From NCBI GenBank assembly GCA_018376535.1, contig JAHABC010000009.1:1-64000 (forward strand): a DNA stretch of 64,000 bases. The letters are read 5' to 3'. Positions 8,105 through 17,506 of this stretch are shown in pieces; within the stretch, counting starts at the first letter, position 1, and every line of letters begins with the position of its first letter. Below the pieces are notes generated by a model. The model did no database searches. It saw only the letters and a list, made by a program, of their open reading frames with translations, and was not told where the DNA came from. This DNA comes from Ruminococcus sp. GTDB taxonomy: Bacteria; Bacillota; Clostridia; Oscillospirales; Ruminococcaceae. A program made the translations under genes and the position numbers.

Positions 8105-9073
8105 ATGAATTGGTTTCAAACTGAAATATTTACTGCCACTGATGGCGTTGATGAACTTTGTGCTTATCTTTTAGATATCGGTATTAAAGGCTTTGTTATT
8201 AAGGACGCTAACGATTTTAAAGAGTTCTTAAATGATAAATCTGGTAATTGGGATTACATAGATGAAGATTTAATGAACCTATCTAATTGTGAAACTAGTA
8301 TTACTGTATATATTCCAGATGACGCTCAAGGAGCTGAAATGGTTATATCACTTAAAAATCTATTGAAAAATCTTAAAGAAAATGATGTCGATAATAAGTT
8401 CGGTCGCCTTGAATTGAACTTCTCTGACGTCAAGGAGGAGGACTGGGCTAACAATTGGAAACAGTATTTTAAACCTTTAAAAGTTGGTGAAAAACTTCTA
8501 GTAAAGCCATCTTGGGAGGAGTATGATAATATAGATAATAGAACTATCTTAGAAATAGACCCAGCATCTAGTTTTGGAACTGGTCAACATAATACTACTA
8601 AGCTATGTCTTGAGTTTTTGGAAACTTGTTTAAAATCGGGTGATAGGGTTCTTGATTTGGGTTGTGGTAGTGGAATACTATCTATAGGTGCAATGCTATT
8701 GGGTGCTGATAGCGTTACTGCCGTGGATATTGAAGACCATTCCGTTAGAACTGCTATGGAAAATGCTCAAAAGAACGGCATATCTTTGGATAAGTATACT
8801 GCCTATTGTGGTAATATTGTAGTTGATGAAGAACTATCTAATAAGTTAGGAACTGGCTACGATATTATTACTGCTAACATTGTCGCAGATGTTCTTATTG
8901 CTATGAAAAATCTTTTTTATAAGTATCTTAAAGATAGTGGTACATTGATAATATCGGGTATAATAGATAGTCGTAAAGATGAGGTTATCGATGAAGTGAT
9001 TAGTGCAGGTTTTAAAGTCGATAGCATTAAGGAACTCGATAATTGGGTATCAGTTAAGTTGATTAAAATGTAA
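8105..9073 (+). CDS. prmA: Ribosomal protein L11 methyltransferase
   Basis: 322 residues, standard length. PrmA transfers methyl groups from S-adenosylmethionine to amino groups of ribosomal protein L11. The N-terminal recognition domain is followed by WANNWKQYFKP and by FGTGQHNTTKLCLEFLE, both PrmA signatures. The SAM-binding motif I is VLDLGCGSGILSIGA (about 181-195), and ITANIVADVL is the substrate-binding N-I/V motif. It begins after a strong TGGAGGT. It heads a run of genes continuing to the topoisomerase pair; a small hairpin at 9085-9106 lies in the gap. Confidence 0.95.
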   Translation: MNWFQTEIFTATDGVDELCAYLLDIGIKGFVIKDANDFKEFLNDKSGNWDYIDEDLMNLSNCETSITVYIPDDAQGAEMVISLKNLLKNLKENDVDNKFGRLELNFSDVKEEDWANNWKQYFKPLKVGEKLLVKPSWEEYDNIDNRTILEIDPASSFGTGQHNTTKLCLEFLETCLKSGDRVLDLGCGSGILSIGAMLLGADSVTAVDIEDHSVRTAMENAQKNGISLDKYTAYCGNIVVDEELSNKLGTGYDIITANIVADVLIAMKNLFYKYLKDSGTLIISGIIDSRKDEVIDEVISAGFKVDSIKELDNWVSVKLIKM

Positions 9074-9084
9074 TATGTGTCTTT

Positions 9085-9106
9085 GGAACGCCATGATTGG
9101 CGTTCC
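9085..9106 (+). repeat. Short repeated hairpin (copy 1)
   Basis: Perfect 9-bp stem GGAACGCCA / TGGCGTTCC with a TGAT loop in the prmA-topoisomerase gap. It lacks a T-run, so it is not a normal terminator. A near-identical hairpin occurs at 28234-28255, in the same kind of position before a AAGAAAGGA ribosome-binding site. Confidence 0.7.
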
Positions 9107-9142
9107 CATGTTATGTGGAATATTCTAAGAAAGGAAATTTTT

Positions 9143-11125
9143 ATGGTTAAGAAAAATATTGAGTATGGTAATGATAGTATTACTATGCTTAAAGGTGCTG
9201 ATAAGGTTAGAAAACGTCCTGCTGTTATATTTGGTTCAGATGGTCTTGATGGTTGCGAACATTCAGTATTTGAAATAATATCTAATTCCATCGATGAGGC
9301 TCGTTCGGGATACGGTAACAAGATTATTATTACTAGGTTTTTAGATAACTCTATTGAAGTTGAAGATTTCGGGCGTGGTTGTCCTGTAGATTTTAACTCT
9401 AAGGAAAATCGTTATAACTGGGAACTTGTCTATTGCGAAATGTATGCAGGTGGTAAGTATGATAAATCTATTGATAGCTATGATTTCTCTTTAGGTTTGA
9501 ATGGTCTTGGTCTATGTGCTACTCAGTTCGCCTCCGAATATATGGACGTGGAAATCGTTAGAGATGGTTATAGGTATAATCTTCACTTTGAAAAGGGCGA
9601 AAATATAGGCGGTTTGAAAAAAAAGAAGTGCAATCTAAACTACACTGGAACTAAAACTAAATGGAAACCAGACCTTGATGTATTTATCGATATAAGTATT
9701 CCTAATGAGTTTTTTATCGATACTATTAAAAAACAAGCTGTAGTTAATCCTAACGTTTTGTTTGTGCTGAAATTTCAGCAAGATGATGGTTCTTTTATTG
9801 AACAGAACTTTATATATCAAAATGGTATCGTTGATTACATGAACGAATTAGTAGGCGAAAATGCTTTAACTCCTATTCAGTATTGGACGGCTGAACGTGT
9901 AGGTCGTGACCGTGAGGACAGACCAGATTATAAAGTTAAGTTATCGGTTGCAGTATGTTTTTCCAATAAGATTAAGTTAGCTGAATACTATCATAACTCT
10001 AGTTTTTTGGAACATGGTGGTTCTCCTAAGAATGCAGTTCAAAGGGCGTTCACATATCAATTGGATAACTATTTAAAGAATAATAATAAGTATCTAAAGA
10101 ACGAAAATAAGATAACTTTCAACGATATTGAAGAATGTTTAGTAATAGTATCGTCATCATTTTCAACAGAAACTTCTTATGAAAATCAAACTAAGAAAGC
10201 AATCACAAATAAGTTTATAGCCGATGCTATGACGGATTTCTTAAAGCATCAATTAGAAATTTACTTTATTGAAAATCCAGACGATGCCTTGAAAATAGCT
10301 GAACAAGTCTTGATTAACAAACGTAGTCGTGAAAATGCTGAAAAAACTAGATTGAATATCAAAAAGAAGTTAGCAGGTACTATGGATTTATCTAATATGG
10401 TTCAAAAGTTTGTCGATTGCCGTACTAAAGATGTATCACGCAGAGAGTTGTACATCGTTGAGGGCGATTCTGCGTTAGGTTCAGTTAAATTGGCTCGTGA
10501 GGCTGAGTTTCAAGCAGTAATTCCAGTGCGTGGCAAGATTTTAAACTGCCTTAAAGCTGACTATGATAAAATCTTTAAAAATGAAATTATCACCGATATT
10601 ATGAAAGTTCTTGGTTGTGGTGTGGAAGTTAAAACTAAATCTAATAAAGATTTATCTACTTTTAACTTGAGCAATCTACGTTGGAACAAAATTGTAATAT
10701 GCACCGATGCCGATGTAGATGGCTTTCAAATTAGAACCTTAATTCTAACTATGCTCTACAGATTAACTCCAACTTTAATTGAACAGGGTTATGTGTATAT
10801 TGCAGAATCTCCTCTGTTTGAAATAACTACTAAAGATAAAACTTATTTCGCTTATACTGAAAAGGAAAAGTTAGATATCTTAAAGTTGATTGGTAACAAA
10901 AAGTATACTATTCAACGTTCAAAAGGTCTTGGCGAAAATGAACCTGAAATGATGTCACTTACTACTATGAACCCCACTACTAGGCGTTTAATAAAGATTA
11001 ATCCCGATGATATTAAACAAACAGCATATATTTTTGATATGCTTCTTGGTGATGACCTTCAAGGTAGAAAAGACCATATTGCTCAATTTGGTGGAAACTA
11101 TCTTGAAATGGCGGATATTAGCTAA
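9143..11125 (+). CDS. parE: Type IIA DNA topoisomerase subunit B (ParE/GyrB-like, divergent)
   Basis: 660 residues. The ATPase subunit of a type II topoisomerase: GHKL domain with EIISNSIDEA and DFGRGCPVD, and a TOPRIM domain with EGDSALGSVK and CTDADVDGFQIRTL. Both TOPRIM motifs differ from the usual EGDSAGGSAK and DADVDGSHIRTL, and the ATP lid reads GLNGLGLCATQF rather than GLHGVG. It is therefore a divergent paralogue; topoisomerase IV is more likely than gyrase, but that is inference. The start at 9143 follows AAGAAAGGAA; the frame opens upstream at 9077 without a Shine-Dalgarno. The partner subunit gene follows after one small membrane-protein gene. Confidence 0.85.
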   Translation: MVKKNIEYGNDSITMLKGADKVRKRPAVIFGSDGLDGCEHSVFEIISNSIDEARSGYGNKIIITRFLDNSIEVEDFGRGCPVDFNSKENRYNWELVYCEMYAGGKYDKSIDSYDFSLGLNGLGLCATQFASEYMDVEIVRDGYRYNLHFEKGENIGGLKKKKCNLNYTGTKTKWKPDLDVFIDISIPNEFFIDTIKKQAVVNPNVLFVLKFQQDDGSFIEQNFIYQNGIVDYMNELVGENALTPIQYWTAERVGRDREDRPDYKVKLSVAVCFSNKIKLAEYYHNSSFLEHGGSPKNAVQRAFTYQLDNYLKNNNKYLKNENKITFNDIEECLVIVSSSFSTETSYENQTKKAITNKFIADAMTDFLKHQLEIYFIENPDDALKIAEQVLINKRSRENAEKTRLNIKKKLAGTMDLSNMVQKFVDCRTKDVSRRELYIVEGDSALGSVKLAREAEFQAVIPVRGKILNCLKADYDKIFKNEIITDIMKVLGCGVEVKTKSNKDLSTFNLSNLRWNKIVICTDADVDGFQIRTLILTMLYRLTPTLIEQGYVYIAESPLFEITTKDKTYFAYTEKEKLDILKLIGNKKYTIQRSKGLGENEPEMMSLTTMNPTTRRLIKINPDDIKQTAYIFDMLLGDDLQGRKDHIAQFGGNYLEMADIS

Positions 11126-11152
11126 TTAAACCACTCGAAAGGATTTTTTATT

Positions 11153-11566
11153 ATGGTAAACAAAAGAAATCTGTTATTGATTGCTGGAATAGTTTGGTCT
11201 ATTGCTGGCTTTAATGTTGCTAGAATTGGACTTGTATTGTATCCACAATATTTAAATGTTTTAAATATTATCTTATCTGTTATAGTTTATATTATATTTG
11301 GTATGATGTTCTTTAAAATGACTAAAAAACATACTACAAGAATATTATCATATGAAGATAAACAACCTTTTTATAAGTTCTTTGATGTGAAATCTTATTG
11401 TATTATGTTTTTTATGATGTCTTTTGGTATAGGATTAAGATATTCGGGAGCAATTCCTTTTAGCTTTATTGCAGTATTCTATTCAGGATTGGGTTGTGCT
11501 TTGTTATCTGCTGGTATTATGTTTATCGTAAACTATTTAAGATTTAATACTTCCCTAGAGGTGTAA
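11153..11566 (+). CDS. Small four-helix membrane protein, unknown function
   Basis: 137 residues with four predicted membrane segments (about 7-27, 37-55, 82-100, 105-128) joined by short basic loops. I recognise no family motif. It sits between the two topoisomerase subunit genes, 27 bp after the first and 35 bp before the second, in the same direction, with AAAGGATTTTTTATT ahead of its ATG, so it is almost certainly co-transcribed. Its codon use resembles its neighbours, so it does not look newly acquired. Whether it has any link to topoisomerase function cannot be told. Confidence 0.75.
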   Translation: MVNKRNLLLIAGIVWSIAGFNVARIGLVLYPQYLNVLNIILSVIVYIIFGMMFFKMTKKHTTRILSYEDKQPFYKFFDVKSYCIMFFMMSFGIGLRYSGAIPFSFIAVFYSGLGCALLSAGIMFIVNYLRFNTSLEV

Positions 11567-11601
11567 TGTCATGAATATTTTGAAATTAGGAGGTAATATT
11601 G

Positions 11602-13842
11602 ATGGCTAGAAAAAAGAAAGAACCTATTTTAAATAAAAACGCTATACCAAATGCATATATCGAAAATGCAGGGGTTCTTATGGAAGAAAAAATCACGGAA
11701 ACACTAGAAAAGAATTATATGCCCTATGCTATGAGTGTAATAATATCCCGTGCGTTGCCTGAAATAGATGGTTTTAAACCATCACATAGAAAGTTACTGT
11801 ACACCATGTACAAGATGGGCTTACTTAATGGTAATAGAACTAAATCGGCTAACGTGGTAGGTCAAACTATGAGATTAAATCCACATGGCGATAGTGCTAT
11901 ATATGAAACTATGGTAAGACTATCTAGAGGTAATGAAACTCTGCTACACCCTTATGTAGATTCTAAGGGAAACTTCGGAAAGTGCTATTCTAGAGATATG
12001 GCTTATGCAGCATCTAGATATACAGAGGTTAAACTGGATAACATATGCAACGAACTATTCGCCGATATTGACAAGGATACTGTAGATTTTTCTCCAAATT
12101 ACGATAATACTATGTTAGAACCTACTCTTTTACCTGCGACTTTTCCATCAGTGCTAGTTAATTCCAATGTAGGAATAGCCGTATCTATGGCTAGTGCAGT
12201 GTGTCCGTTTAACCTATCGGAAGTTTGCGAAACTACTATAGCTTTGATACAAAATCCTGAACACGATATACTTAGTACTTTAAAAGCTCCTGACTTTCCA
12301 ACGGGTGCTAGTATCATTTATGATGAAACTGAGTTGAAAAAAATCTACGATACTGGACGTGGCTCTGTTAAGATTAGAAGTAAATATAACTATGATAAGT
12401 CGGCTAACTGCATTGAAGTTACTGAAATTCCATACTCTACCACCGTTGAAGCCATCATGGATAAGATTGTTGAACTTATCAAACAAGGCAAAATTAGGGA
12501 AGTTTCATACATTCGTGACGAAACAGATTTGAACGGCTTAAAGTTGGCTATAGATTTAAAACGTGGTGCAGACCCTGACAAACTTATGCAAAAACTCTAT
12601 AAACTAACGCCACTACAAGATAACTATTCATGTAACTTTAACATTCTAATAGATGGCGTTCCTAAAGTTATGGGCGTTAGAGAAATTTTAAATCAATGGA
12701 TATCTTTCCGTGAAAATTGTGTTCGCAGACGTTTAAACTTCGACCTCTCTAAAAAACAAGATAGGTTACATCTGCTACAAGGTTTGGGCAAGATATTAGC
12801 CGATATCGATAAGGCTATTAAAATTATTAGAGAAACTCAAGAAGAAAATGAAGTAATATCTAACCTTATGATTGGTTTTTCTATTGATGAAATTCAAGCT
12901 GAGTATATTGCAGAAATTAAACTTCGTCATCTAAATAGAGAGTATATCTTGAATAGACTTCAAGAGATTGATGCCCTTGAAAAAGATATATCTCAAATTA
13001 AAGATACCATATCCGATAGTAAAAAGGTTAGAAAAGTTATTATTTCGGAATTAAAAAACGATATCAAAAAGTACGGAAAACCTCGTAAAACCGAACTTAT
13101 ATCTTCTACTGAAGATGATGTATCTAACTTTGAAATAGAGATACCTAACTATAATGTTCATGTATTTTTATCGGCAAGTGGATACTTTAAAAAGATTACT
13201 CCACTATCTTTAAGAATGTCTGGTGAACAGAAACTTAAAGAAGGTGATTACATCTTGCAACATGAGGAAACTACTAACAAATCTGAATTGCTATTTTTTA
13301 GTAATAGGTATCAAGTGTATAAGGCAAAGGCTTATCAGTTCGATGATACCAAAGCTAGTGTGTTCGGAGATTACATTCCAGCAAAACTGGGCTTTGATAC
13401 CGATGAAACTATAGTTAAAATGAAATCTGTTACAGATTTTAATACTGGATTTGTTCTCTTTGTGTTTGAAAATGGTAAGATTGCTAAAGTTCCATATAAA
13501 TCTTATGAAACTAAAACTAATAGAAAAAAACTTGCTAATGCTTATTCAAGTAAATCTCAACTAGTGGATATTCTATTTTTGGATAATGATACTAATATAT
13601 TGATTAGTTCTAATGGTGGAAAATCTTTTGTGTTTAATACTAGCTTGATATTGGCAAAGTCATCTAGGGATAGCATTGGCGTTTCTGTTATGAACTTGAA
13701 ATCTAAAAACTTAGTTAGTAGTGTTAAAATCATTGGTGATGATATTCCAAGTATCTTACAGAACTATGTGGCTAAGAATATTCCATGTATTGGACTATCT
13801 TCAAAATCCATAGATGTGGACAATCAACTTAGCTTGATTTAA
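11602..13842 (+). CDS. parC: Type IIA DNA topoisomerase subunit A (ParC/GyrA-like)
   Basis: 746 residues. The DNA-cleaving subunit: YAMSVIISRALPEIDGFKPSHRK near the N-terminus, the quinolone region PHGDSAIYETMVRL with the susceptible-type Ser and Glu, and the catalytic Tyr in AASRYTE (about residue 134). A coiled-coil segment (about 390-470) precedes a shorter beta-propeller-like C-terminal part. I see no gyrase-specific GyrA box, which favours topoisomerase IV. The ATG at 11602 follows TTAGGAGGTAATATTG; an in-frame TTG immediately upstream is less likely. It acts with the subunit encoded at 9143-11125. Confidence 0.87.
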   Translation: MARKKKEPILNKNAIPNAYIENAGVLMEEKITETLEKNYMPYAMSVIISRALPEIDGFKPSHRKLLYTMYKMGLLNGNRTKSANVVGQTMRLNPHGDSAIYETMVRLSRGNETLLHPYVDSKGNFGKCYSRDMAYAASRYTEVKLDNICNELFADIDKDTVDFSPNYDNTMLEPTLLPATFPSVLVNSNVGIAVSMASAVCPFNLSEVCETTIALIQNPEHDILSTLKAPDFPTGASIIYDETELKKIYDTGRGSVKIRSKYNYDKSANCIEVTEIPYSTTVEAIMDKIVELIKQGKIREVSYIRDETDLNGLKLAIDLKRGADPDKLMQKLYKLTPLQDNYSCNFNILIDGVPKVMGVREILNQWISFRENCVRRRLNFDLSKKQDRLHLLQGLGKILADIDKAIKIIRETQEENEVISNLMIGFSIDEIQAEYIAEIKLRHLNREYILNRLQEIDALEKDISQIKDTISDSKKVRKVIISELKNDIKKYGKPRKTELISSTEDDVSNFEIEIPNYNVHVFLSASGYFKKITPLSLRMSGEQKLKEGDYILQHEETTNKSELLFFSNRYQVYKAKAYQFDDTKASVFGDYIPAKLGFDTDETIVKMKSVTDFNTGFVLFVFENGKIAKVPYKSYETKTNRKKLANAYSSKSQLVDILFLDNDTNILISSNGGKSFVFNTSLILAKSSRDSIGVSVMNLKSKNLVSSVKIIGDDIPSILQNYVAKNIPCIGLSSKSIDVDNQLSLI

Positions 13843-13863
13843 TGATATTATCACCATTTGTAT

Positions 13864-13892
13864 TTGACTTTTTCACTAATGTGTATTAGAAT
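13864..13892 (+). promoter_or_regulatory. Promoter of the lipoprotein gene
   Basis: -35 TTGACT (13864-13869), 17-bp spacer, -10 TAGAAT (13887-13892). Confidence 0.55.
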
Positions 13893-13925
13893 ATTATTAT
13901 TATACTACGAAAGGATTTTTATTGT

Positions 13926-14528
13926 ATGAAAAAGTTTATAAGTATGATATCTGCATTAATTTTGATATCTAGTTTTACTGCTTGTAATGATAATACTATC
14001 GGGCAAAGTGAAAGTGTTGAATTTAATCAAGAAGTTGCAGACGCTACAGTATCTATGTTAGATGAGTACTATCAAGGTATGCGTGATGCCGACTTCGATT
14101 TGACTTTTAAAAACTATCCTAAGTTCTACGTGGATAACGTTGAACTTGAACTTGAATACTATGGTGGTACTAAAGATGAATATATCTCTGAAAATAACGC
14201 ATCTTACTATACTAATAACTATGGTGAAGATGCTACAATATCAGTAGATGTTAAATCTACTACCTTGATGACTAAAGCAGTTACTAAAAAGTATAATAAG
14301 TTGGTAACTAATCTGTATAAAGGAAATCAAACTATTCAAAGTGTATATACAGTGGTAGTAGATAAGTTAGTATCGGGAAGTTTAAAAGAGGATTCCTCTC
14401 AAGAAACTTGGACTATCCTTGAAATTGATAACAGTTACTACATTTATGATGACTACTTTGAAAAAATGGCTGATACTTTAGCATCTACTAGTGATGGAAG
14501 TAAATCGGTAACAGTAGCGATATCTTAA
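13926..14528 (+). CDS. Predicted lipoprotein, unknown function
   Basis: 200 residues with a lipoprotein signal ending in SFTAC, so Cys20 would be lipid-modified and the protein held on the outer face of the membrane. The mature part is acidic and mixes helices (VADATVSMLDEYYQG) with repeated beta strands (TISVDVKSTTLM, SVYTVVVDKLVSG, TWTILEIDNSYYIYDD), giving a small NTF2/DUF-like alpha-beta look, but no family can be named. It is monocistronic, with its own promoter and terminator. Confidence 0.8.
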   Translation: MKKFISMISALILISSFTACNDNTIGQSESVEFNQEVADATVSMLDEYYQGMRDADFDLTFKNYPKFYVDNVELELEYYGGTKDEYISENNASYYTNNYGEDATISVDVKSTTLMTKAVTKKYNKLVTNLYKGNQTIQSVYTVVVDKLVSGSLKEDSSQETWTILEIDNSYYIYDDYFEKMADTLASTSDGSKSVTVAIS

Positions 14529-14533
14529 ATAAA

Positions 14534-14564
14534 AATCCCTTTAGATTTAACACCTAAAGGGATT
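14534..14564. terminator. Bidirectional terminator
   Basis: 11-bp stem AATCCCTTTAG / CTAAAGGGATT with a 9-nt loop and A/T-rich flanks, between the converging lipoprotein and ilvD genes. Confidence 0.8.
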
Positions 14565-14614
14565 ACTTATTTATATACTAGTAGTTATAATTATCATTTG
14601 TTAATTATTAACTA

Positions 14615-16273
14615 TTATTTATTTATGATTGCTCCAGTAGAACCACTAGATACTAATTGTGAATATCTCTTTAGATAACCACTTAGTTCTTTAGTTTTAG
14701 GAACAAAGTTCTTCATACGAGCGTCAATTTCTTCTTGAGGAACTTCAAGAGTGATAGTGTTATTAGGGATATCAATGCTAATAACGTCGCCATCTTGAAC
14801 TATACCTATAGGACCACCACTAGCAGCCTCTGGGGATACGTGACCTATACAAGCTCCACGAGTAGCACCACTAAATCTACCATCGGTGATTAACGCTACA
14901 GAACTACCTAAGCCCATGCCCATAATCGCAGAGGTTGGATTTAACATCTCACGCATACCAGGGCCACCCTTTGGACCTTCATAACGTATAACTACTACGT
15001 TTCCTGCCTTGATTTCTCCATTGTTGATAGCCTTTTGAGCATCTTCTTCGCAATCGTAAACCTTTGCAGTACCTTTGAATACTAACATCTCTGGAGCAAC
15101 TGCAGAACGCTTAACTACGCATCTATCTGGAGCAAGATTTCCTTTTAGTACGGCTATACCACCAGTTTGACTATAAGGATTTTCAATAGGTCTAATAACA
15201 TCTGGATTGGTATTAATACAACCCTCAATATTTTCACCCATAGTCTTACCAGTACAAGTCATAACGTCTAAGTTTAGTAAATCTTTTTTAGACAATTCGT
15301 TCATAACGGCGTAAACGCCACCCGCCTCGTTGAGTTCTTCCATGTAGGTTCTACCTGCAGGTGCTAGATGACATAGATTTGGAGTTTTAGCACTAATCTT
15401 ATTTGCGATATCTAAGTTGATATTTATGCCACATTCATGAGCAATAGCAGGAAGATGCAACATACTATTAGTAGAACAACCTAAAGCCATATCTACTGTT
15501 AGAGCATTTTGGAATGCTTTTTCTGTCATGATATCTCTAGGTTTGATATCTTTTCTAACAAGTTCCATAATTTGCATACCAACGTGTTTAGCAAGTTCAA
15601 TTCTTTCGGAGTATACTGCAGGGATAGTTCCATTGCCTTTTAATCCCATACCAAGAACTTCAGTTAAGCAGTTCATAGAGTTAGCAGTATACATTCCAGA
15701 ACATGAACCACAAGTTGGACAGGTTTTCTTTTCATATTCTTCAAGAGTATCAAGGGAGATTTTACCTGCATTGTATTGACCAACCATCTCAAACATAGTA
15801 GATAGACTTGTCTTTTTACCCTCAACGTGACCAGCTAACATAGGGCCACCACTTACGAAGATAGTAGGGATATTTAATCTAGCAGCAGCCATTAGTAGAC
15901 CTGGAACGTTTTTATCACAGTTAGGTATCATGACTAGAGCGTCAAAACCGTGAGCAAGAGCCATAGCCTCAGTACTATCTGCTATTAAGTCACGAGTAAC
16001 TAAAGAGTACTTCATGCCTTTGTGTCCCATAGCGATACCATCGCATACGGCAATAGCAGGGAATACTCTAGGAGTGCCTCCAGCCATAGCCACACCAAGT
16101 TTAACAGCCTCTACTATTTTATCTATGTTCATGTGACCTGGAACTATTTCGTTATAAGAACTTACGATACCAACCATAGGTCTGTCTAATTCTTCATTAG
16201 TCAAGCCTAGTGCGTGATATAATGACCTATGTGCAGCGTTATCTGTACCAAATTTTAGATTATCACTAACCAT
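14615..16273 (-). CDS. ilvD: Dihydroxy-acid dehydratase
   Basis: 552 residues, standard length. IlvD converts 2,3-dihydroxy-3-methylvalerate and dihydroxyisovalerate to the 2-keto acids of isoleucine and valine synthesis in the cytosol. The iron-sulfur ligands are visible in NCDKNVPG and [19 protein letters not shown], and [13 protein letters not shown] is the C-terminal signature. The start is preceded by AAAGGATTTG. No other branched-chain genes are adjacent; it lies alone after the glucokinase gene, from which a hairpin at 16308-16340 separates it. Confidence 0.96.
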   Translation of the reverse strand: MVSDNLKFGTDNAAHRSLYHALGLTNEELDRPMVGIVSSYNEIVPGHMNIDKIVEAVKLGVAMAGGTPRVFPAIAVCDGIAMGHKGMKYSLVTRDLIADSTEAMALAHGFDALVMIPNCDKNVPGLLMAAARLNIPTIFVSGGPMLAGHVEGKKTSLSTMFEMVGQYNAGKISLDTLEEYEKKTCPTCGSCSGMYTANSMNCLTEVLGMGLKGNGTIPAVYSERIELAKHVGMQIMELVRKDIKPRDIMTEKAFQNALTVDMALGCSTNSMLHLPAIAHECGININLDIANKISAKTPNLCHLAPAGRTYMEELNEAGGVYAVMNELSKKDLLNLDVMTCTGKTMGENIEGCINTNPDVIRPIENPYSQTGGIAVLKGNLAPDRCVVKRSAVAPEMLVFKGTAKVYDCEEDAQKAINNGEIKAGNVVVIRYEGPKGGPGMREMLNPTSAIMGMGLGSSVALITDGRFSGATRGACIGHVSPEAASGGPIGIVQDGDVISIDIPNNTITLEVPQEEIDARMKNFVPKTKELSGYLKRYSQLVSSGSTGAIINK

Positions 16274-16307
16274 TTAAAACAAATCCTTTCAAAAAAATAT
16301 ATTATCA

Positions 16308-16340
16308 TATAACGCCCATAATTAATATATGAGCGTTATA
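16308..16340 (-). terminator. Hairpin between glucokinase and ilvD
   Basis: 13-bp stem TATAACGCCCATA / TATGAGCGTTATA with one mismatch and a 7-nt loop. On the minus strand it is followed by an AT-rich stretch ending in T7. It probably terminates or attenuates read-through from the glucokinase gene. Confidence 0.6.
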
Positions 16341-16367
16341 ATATATTAACTATATGAAATTATATAA

Positions 16368-17327
16368 TTACTCGTGAGCACGTCCTAAGAACGCAGCACC
16401 AATGATACCAGCATCATTACCTAGTTTGGCAATAACTATTTCAGTATTTTTAGGTGAATTTCTAGTATATACTTCTTTAGCCACTATCTCCTTAACTGGA
16501 TTTAGTAGAGCATCACCTTCGTTACAAACTCCACCGCCTATACATAGAACTTCTGGTTGGAAGATGTTTATAACGTTAGTTAAACCAACTGCTAGATATT
16601 TAGTAAACTTGTCGACTACTTCAGTAGCAGATTTATCACCTAAACGCATAGCATCGTAGGAAATTCTAGCAGATACTTTGTTATTTCTTTCACGAACCAA
16701 ATCCCACATAGAACTATTTTTATCTTTTTCCATAGCTTCCTTAGTCATTCTAATTAGACCAGTTGCAGAAGAATAAGCCTCAAAGCAACCTTTACGTCCA
16801 CAAGAACATTGAACGCCATCAACTTCGATAACTGTATGACCAAGTTCAGCACCTGCATAGTTAAAACCAGTTAAAATCTTGCCATCGGTAACTACGCCAC
16901 CGCCTACGCCAGTTCCTAGAGTTATACATACTAAACTATTATGACCTTTTCCAGCACCTGCGACATACTCACCATAAGCAGCAGCATTAGCATCGTTTTC
17001 GACGTATACAGGTTTGTTAATATGTTCTTGAATGTACTTAACCATAGGAGTATTATCAAAACCAAGGTTACAAGAGTATTCAATAATACCATCTTTGCTG
17101 TTAGCTATACCAGGAGTACCTATGCCAATCCATTCAACGTCATCTATAGTTAGATTAGCCTCTGCGATAGCTTGTAAAGCTACTTTAGCCATATCGTCAG
17201 CGATTTCTTTTTCAGGTCTAGGACGGTTAGTTTTAACACTTGCTTTGTGTATAATGTTATAGTTTTCATCTACAACACCAGCAACGATGTTAGTACCTCC
17301 TAAATCGATACCTACATAATACTTCAT
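16368..17327 (-). CDS. glk: ROK-family glucokinase
   Basis: 319 residues. It phosphorylates glucose with ATP at the start of glycolysis. The phosphate-binding motif GIDLGGTNIVAG is at residues 5-16. The ROK signature with the zinc-binding cysteines is VQCSCGRKGCFEAY (about 172-185), and VENDANAAAYGEY holds the catalytic Asp. ROK repressors would carry an N-terminal helix-turn-helix, absent here, so it is a kinase. Substrate glucose is the family norm for this length and motif set but is inferred. It has its own promoter. Confidence 0.92.
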   Translation of the reverse strand: MKYYVGIDLGGTNIVAGVVDENYNIIHKASVKTNRPRPEKEIADDMAKVALQAIAEANLTIDDVEWIGIGTPGIANSKDGIIEYSCNLGFDNTPMVKYIQEHINKPVYVENDANAAAYGEYVAGAGKGHNSLVCITLGTGVGGGVVTDGKILTGFNYAGAELGHTVIEVDGVQCSCGRKGCFEAYSSATGLIRMTKEAMEKDKNSSMWDLVRERNNKVSARISYDAMRLGDKSATEVVDKFTKYLAVGLTNVINIFQPEVLCIGGGVCNEGDALLNPVKEIVAKEVYTRNSPKNTEIVIAKLGNDAGIIGAAFLGRAHE

Positions 17328-17363
17328 AGTTTTTGACCTACTTTCTAAATTTTTATTAATGTA

Positions 17364-17392
17364 ATTTTAGCACATGATTGATAAAAAGTCAA
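17364..17392 (-). promoter_or_regulatory. Glucokinase promoter
   Basis: Minus strand: -35 TTGACT (17387-17392), 17-bp spacer, -10 TAAAAT (17364-17369). Confidence 0.6.
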
Positions 17393-17393
17393 T

Positions 17394-17457
17394 GATATAT
17401 TATAAATAATAATTAATAAATAACATATAATAATTATTAAATAGTATGTAATATATC
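17394..17457. repeat. AT-rich inverted-repeat element
   Basis: GATATATTA (17394-17402) and TAATATATC (17449-17457) form a perfect 9-bp outer pair around an almost purely A/T interior with TAATAATTA-type words also found in the T-box insertion at 18832-18891. It lies between the tyrS stop and the glucokinase promoter. Confidence 0.5.
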
Positions 17458-17506
17458 ACGGATAGAAATTAATAAATAGTATATAGATGTGGATAAGTAT
17501 TATCTG

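Noticed and set aside
8917..9321. Minus-strand frame of 134 codons across the prmA end and topoisomerase start
   Set aside because: It is antisense to two well-supported genes and contains no recognisable family or ribosome-binding site.
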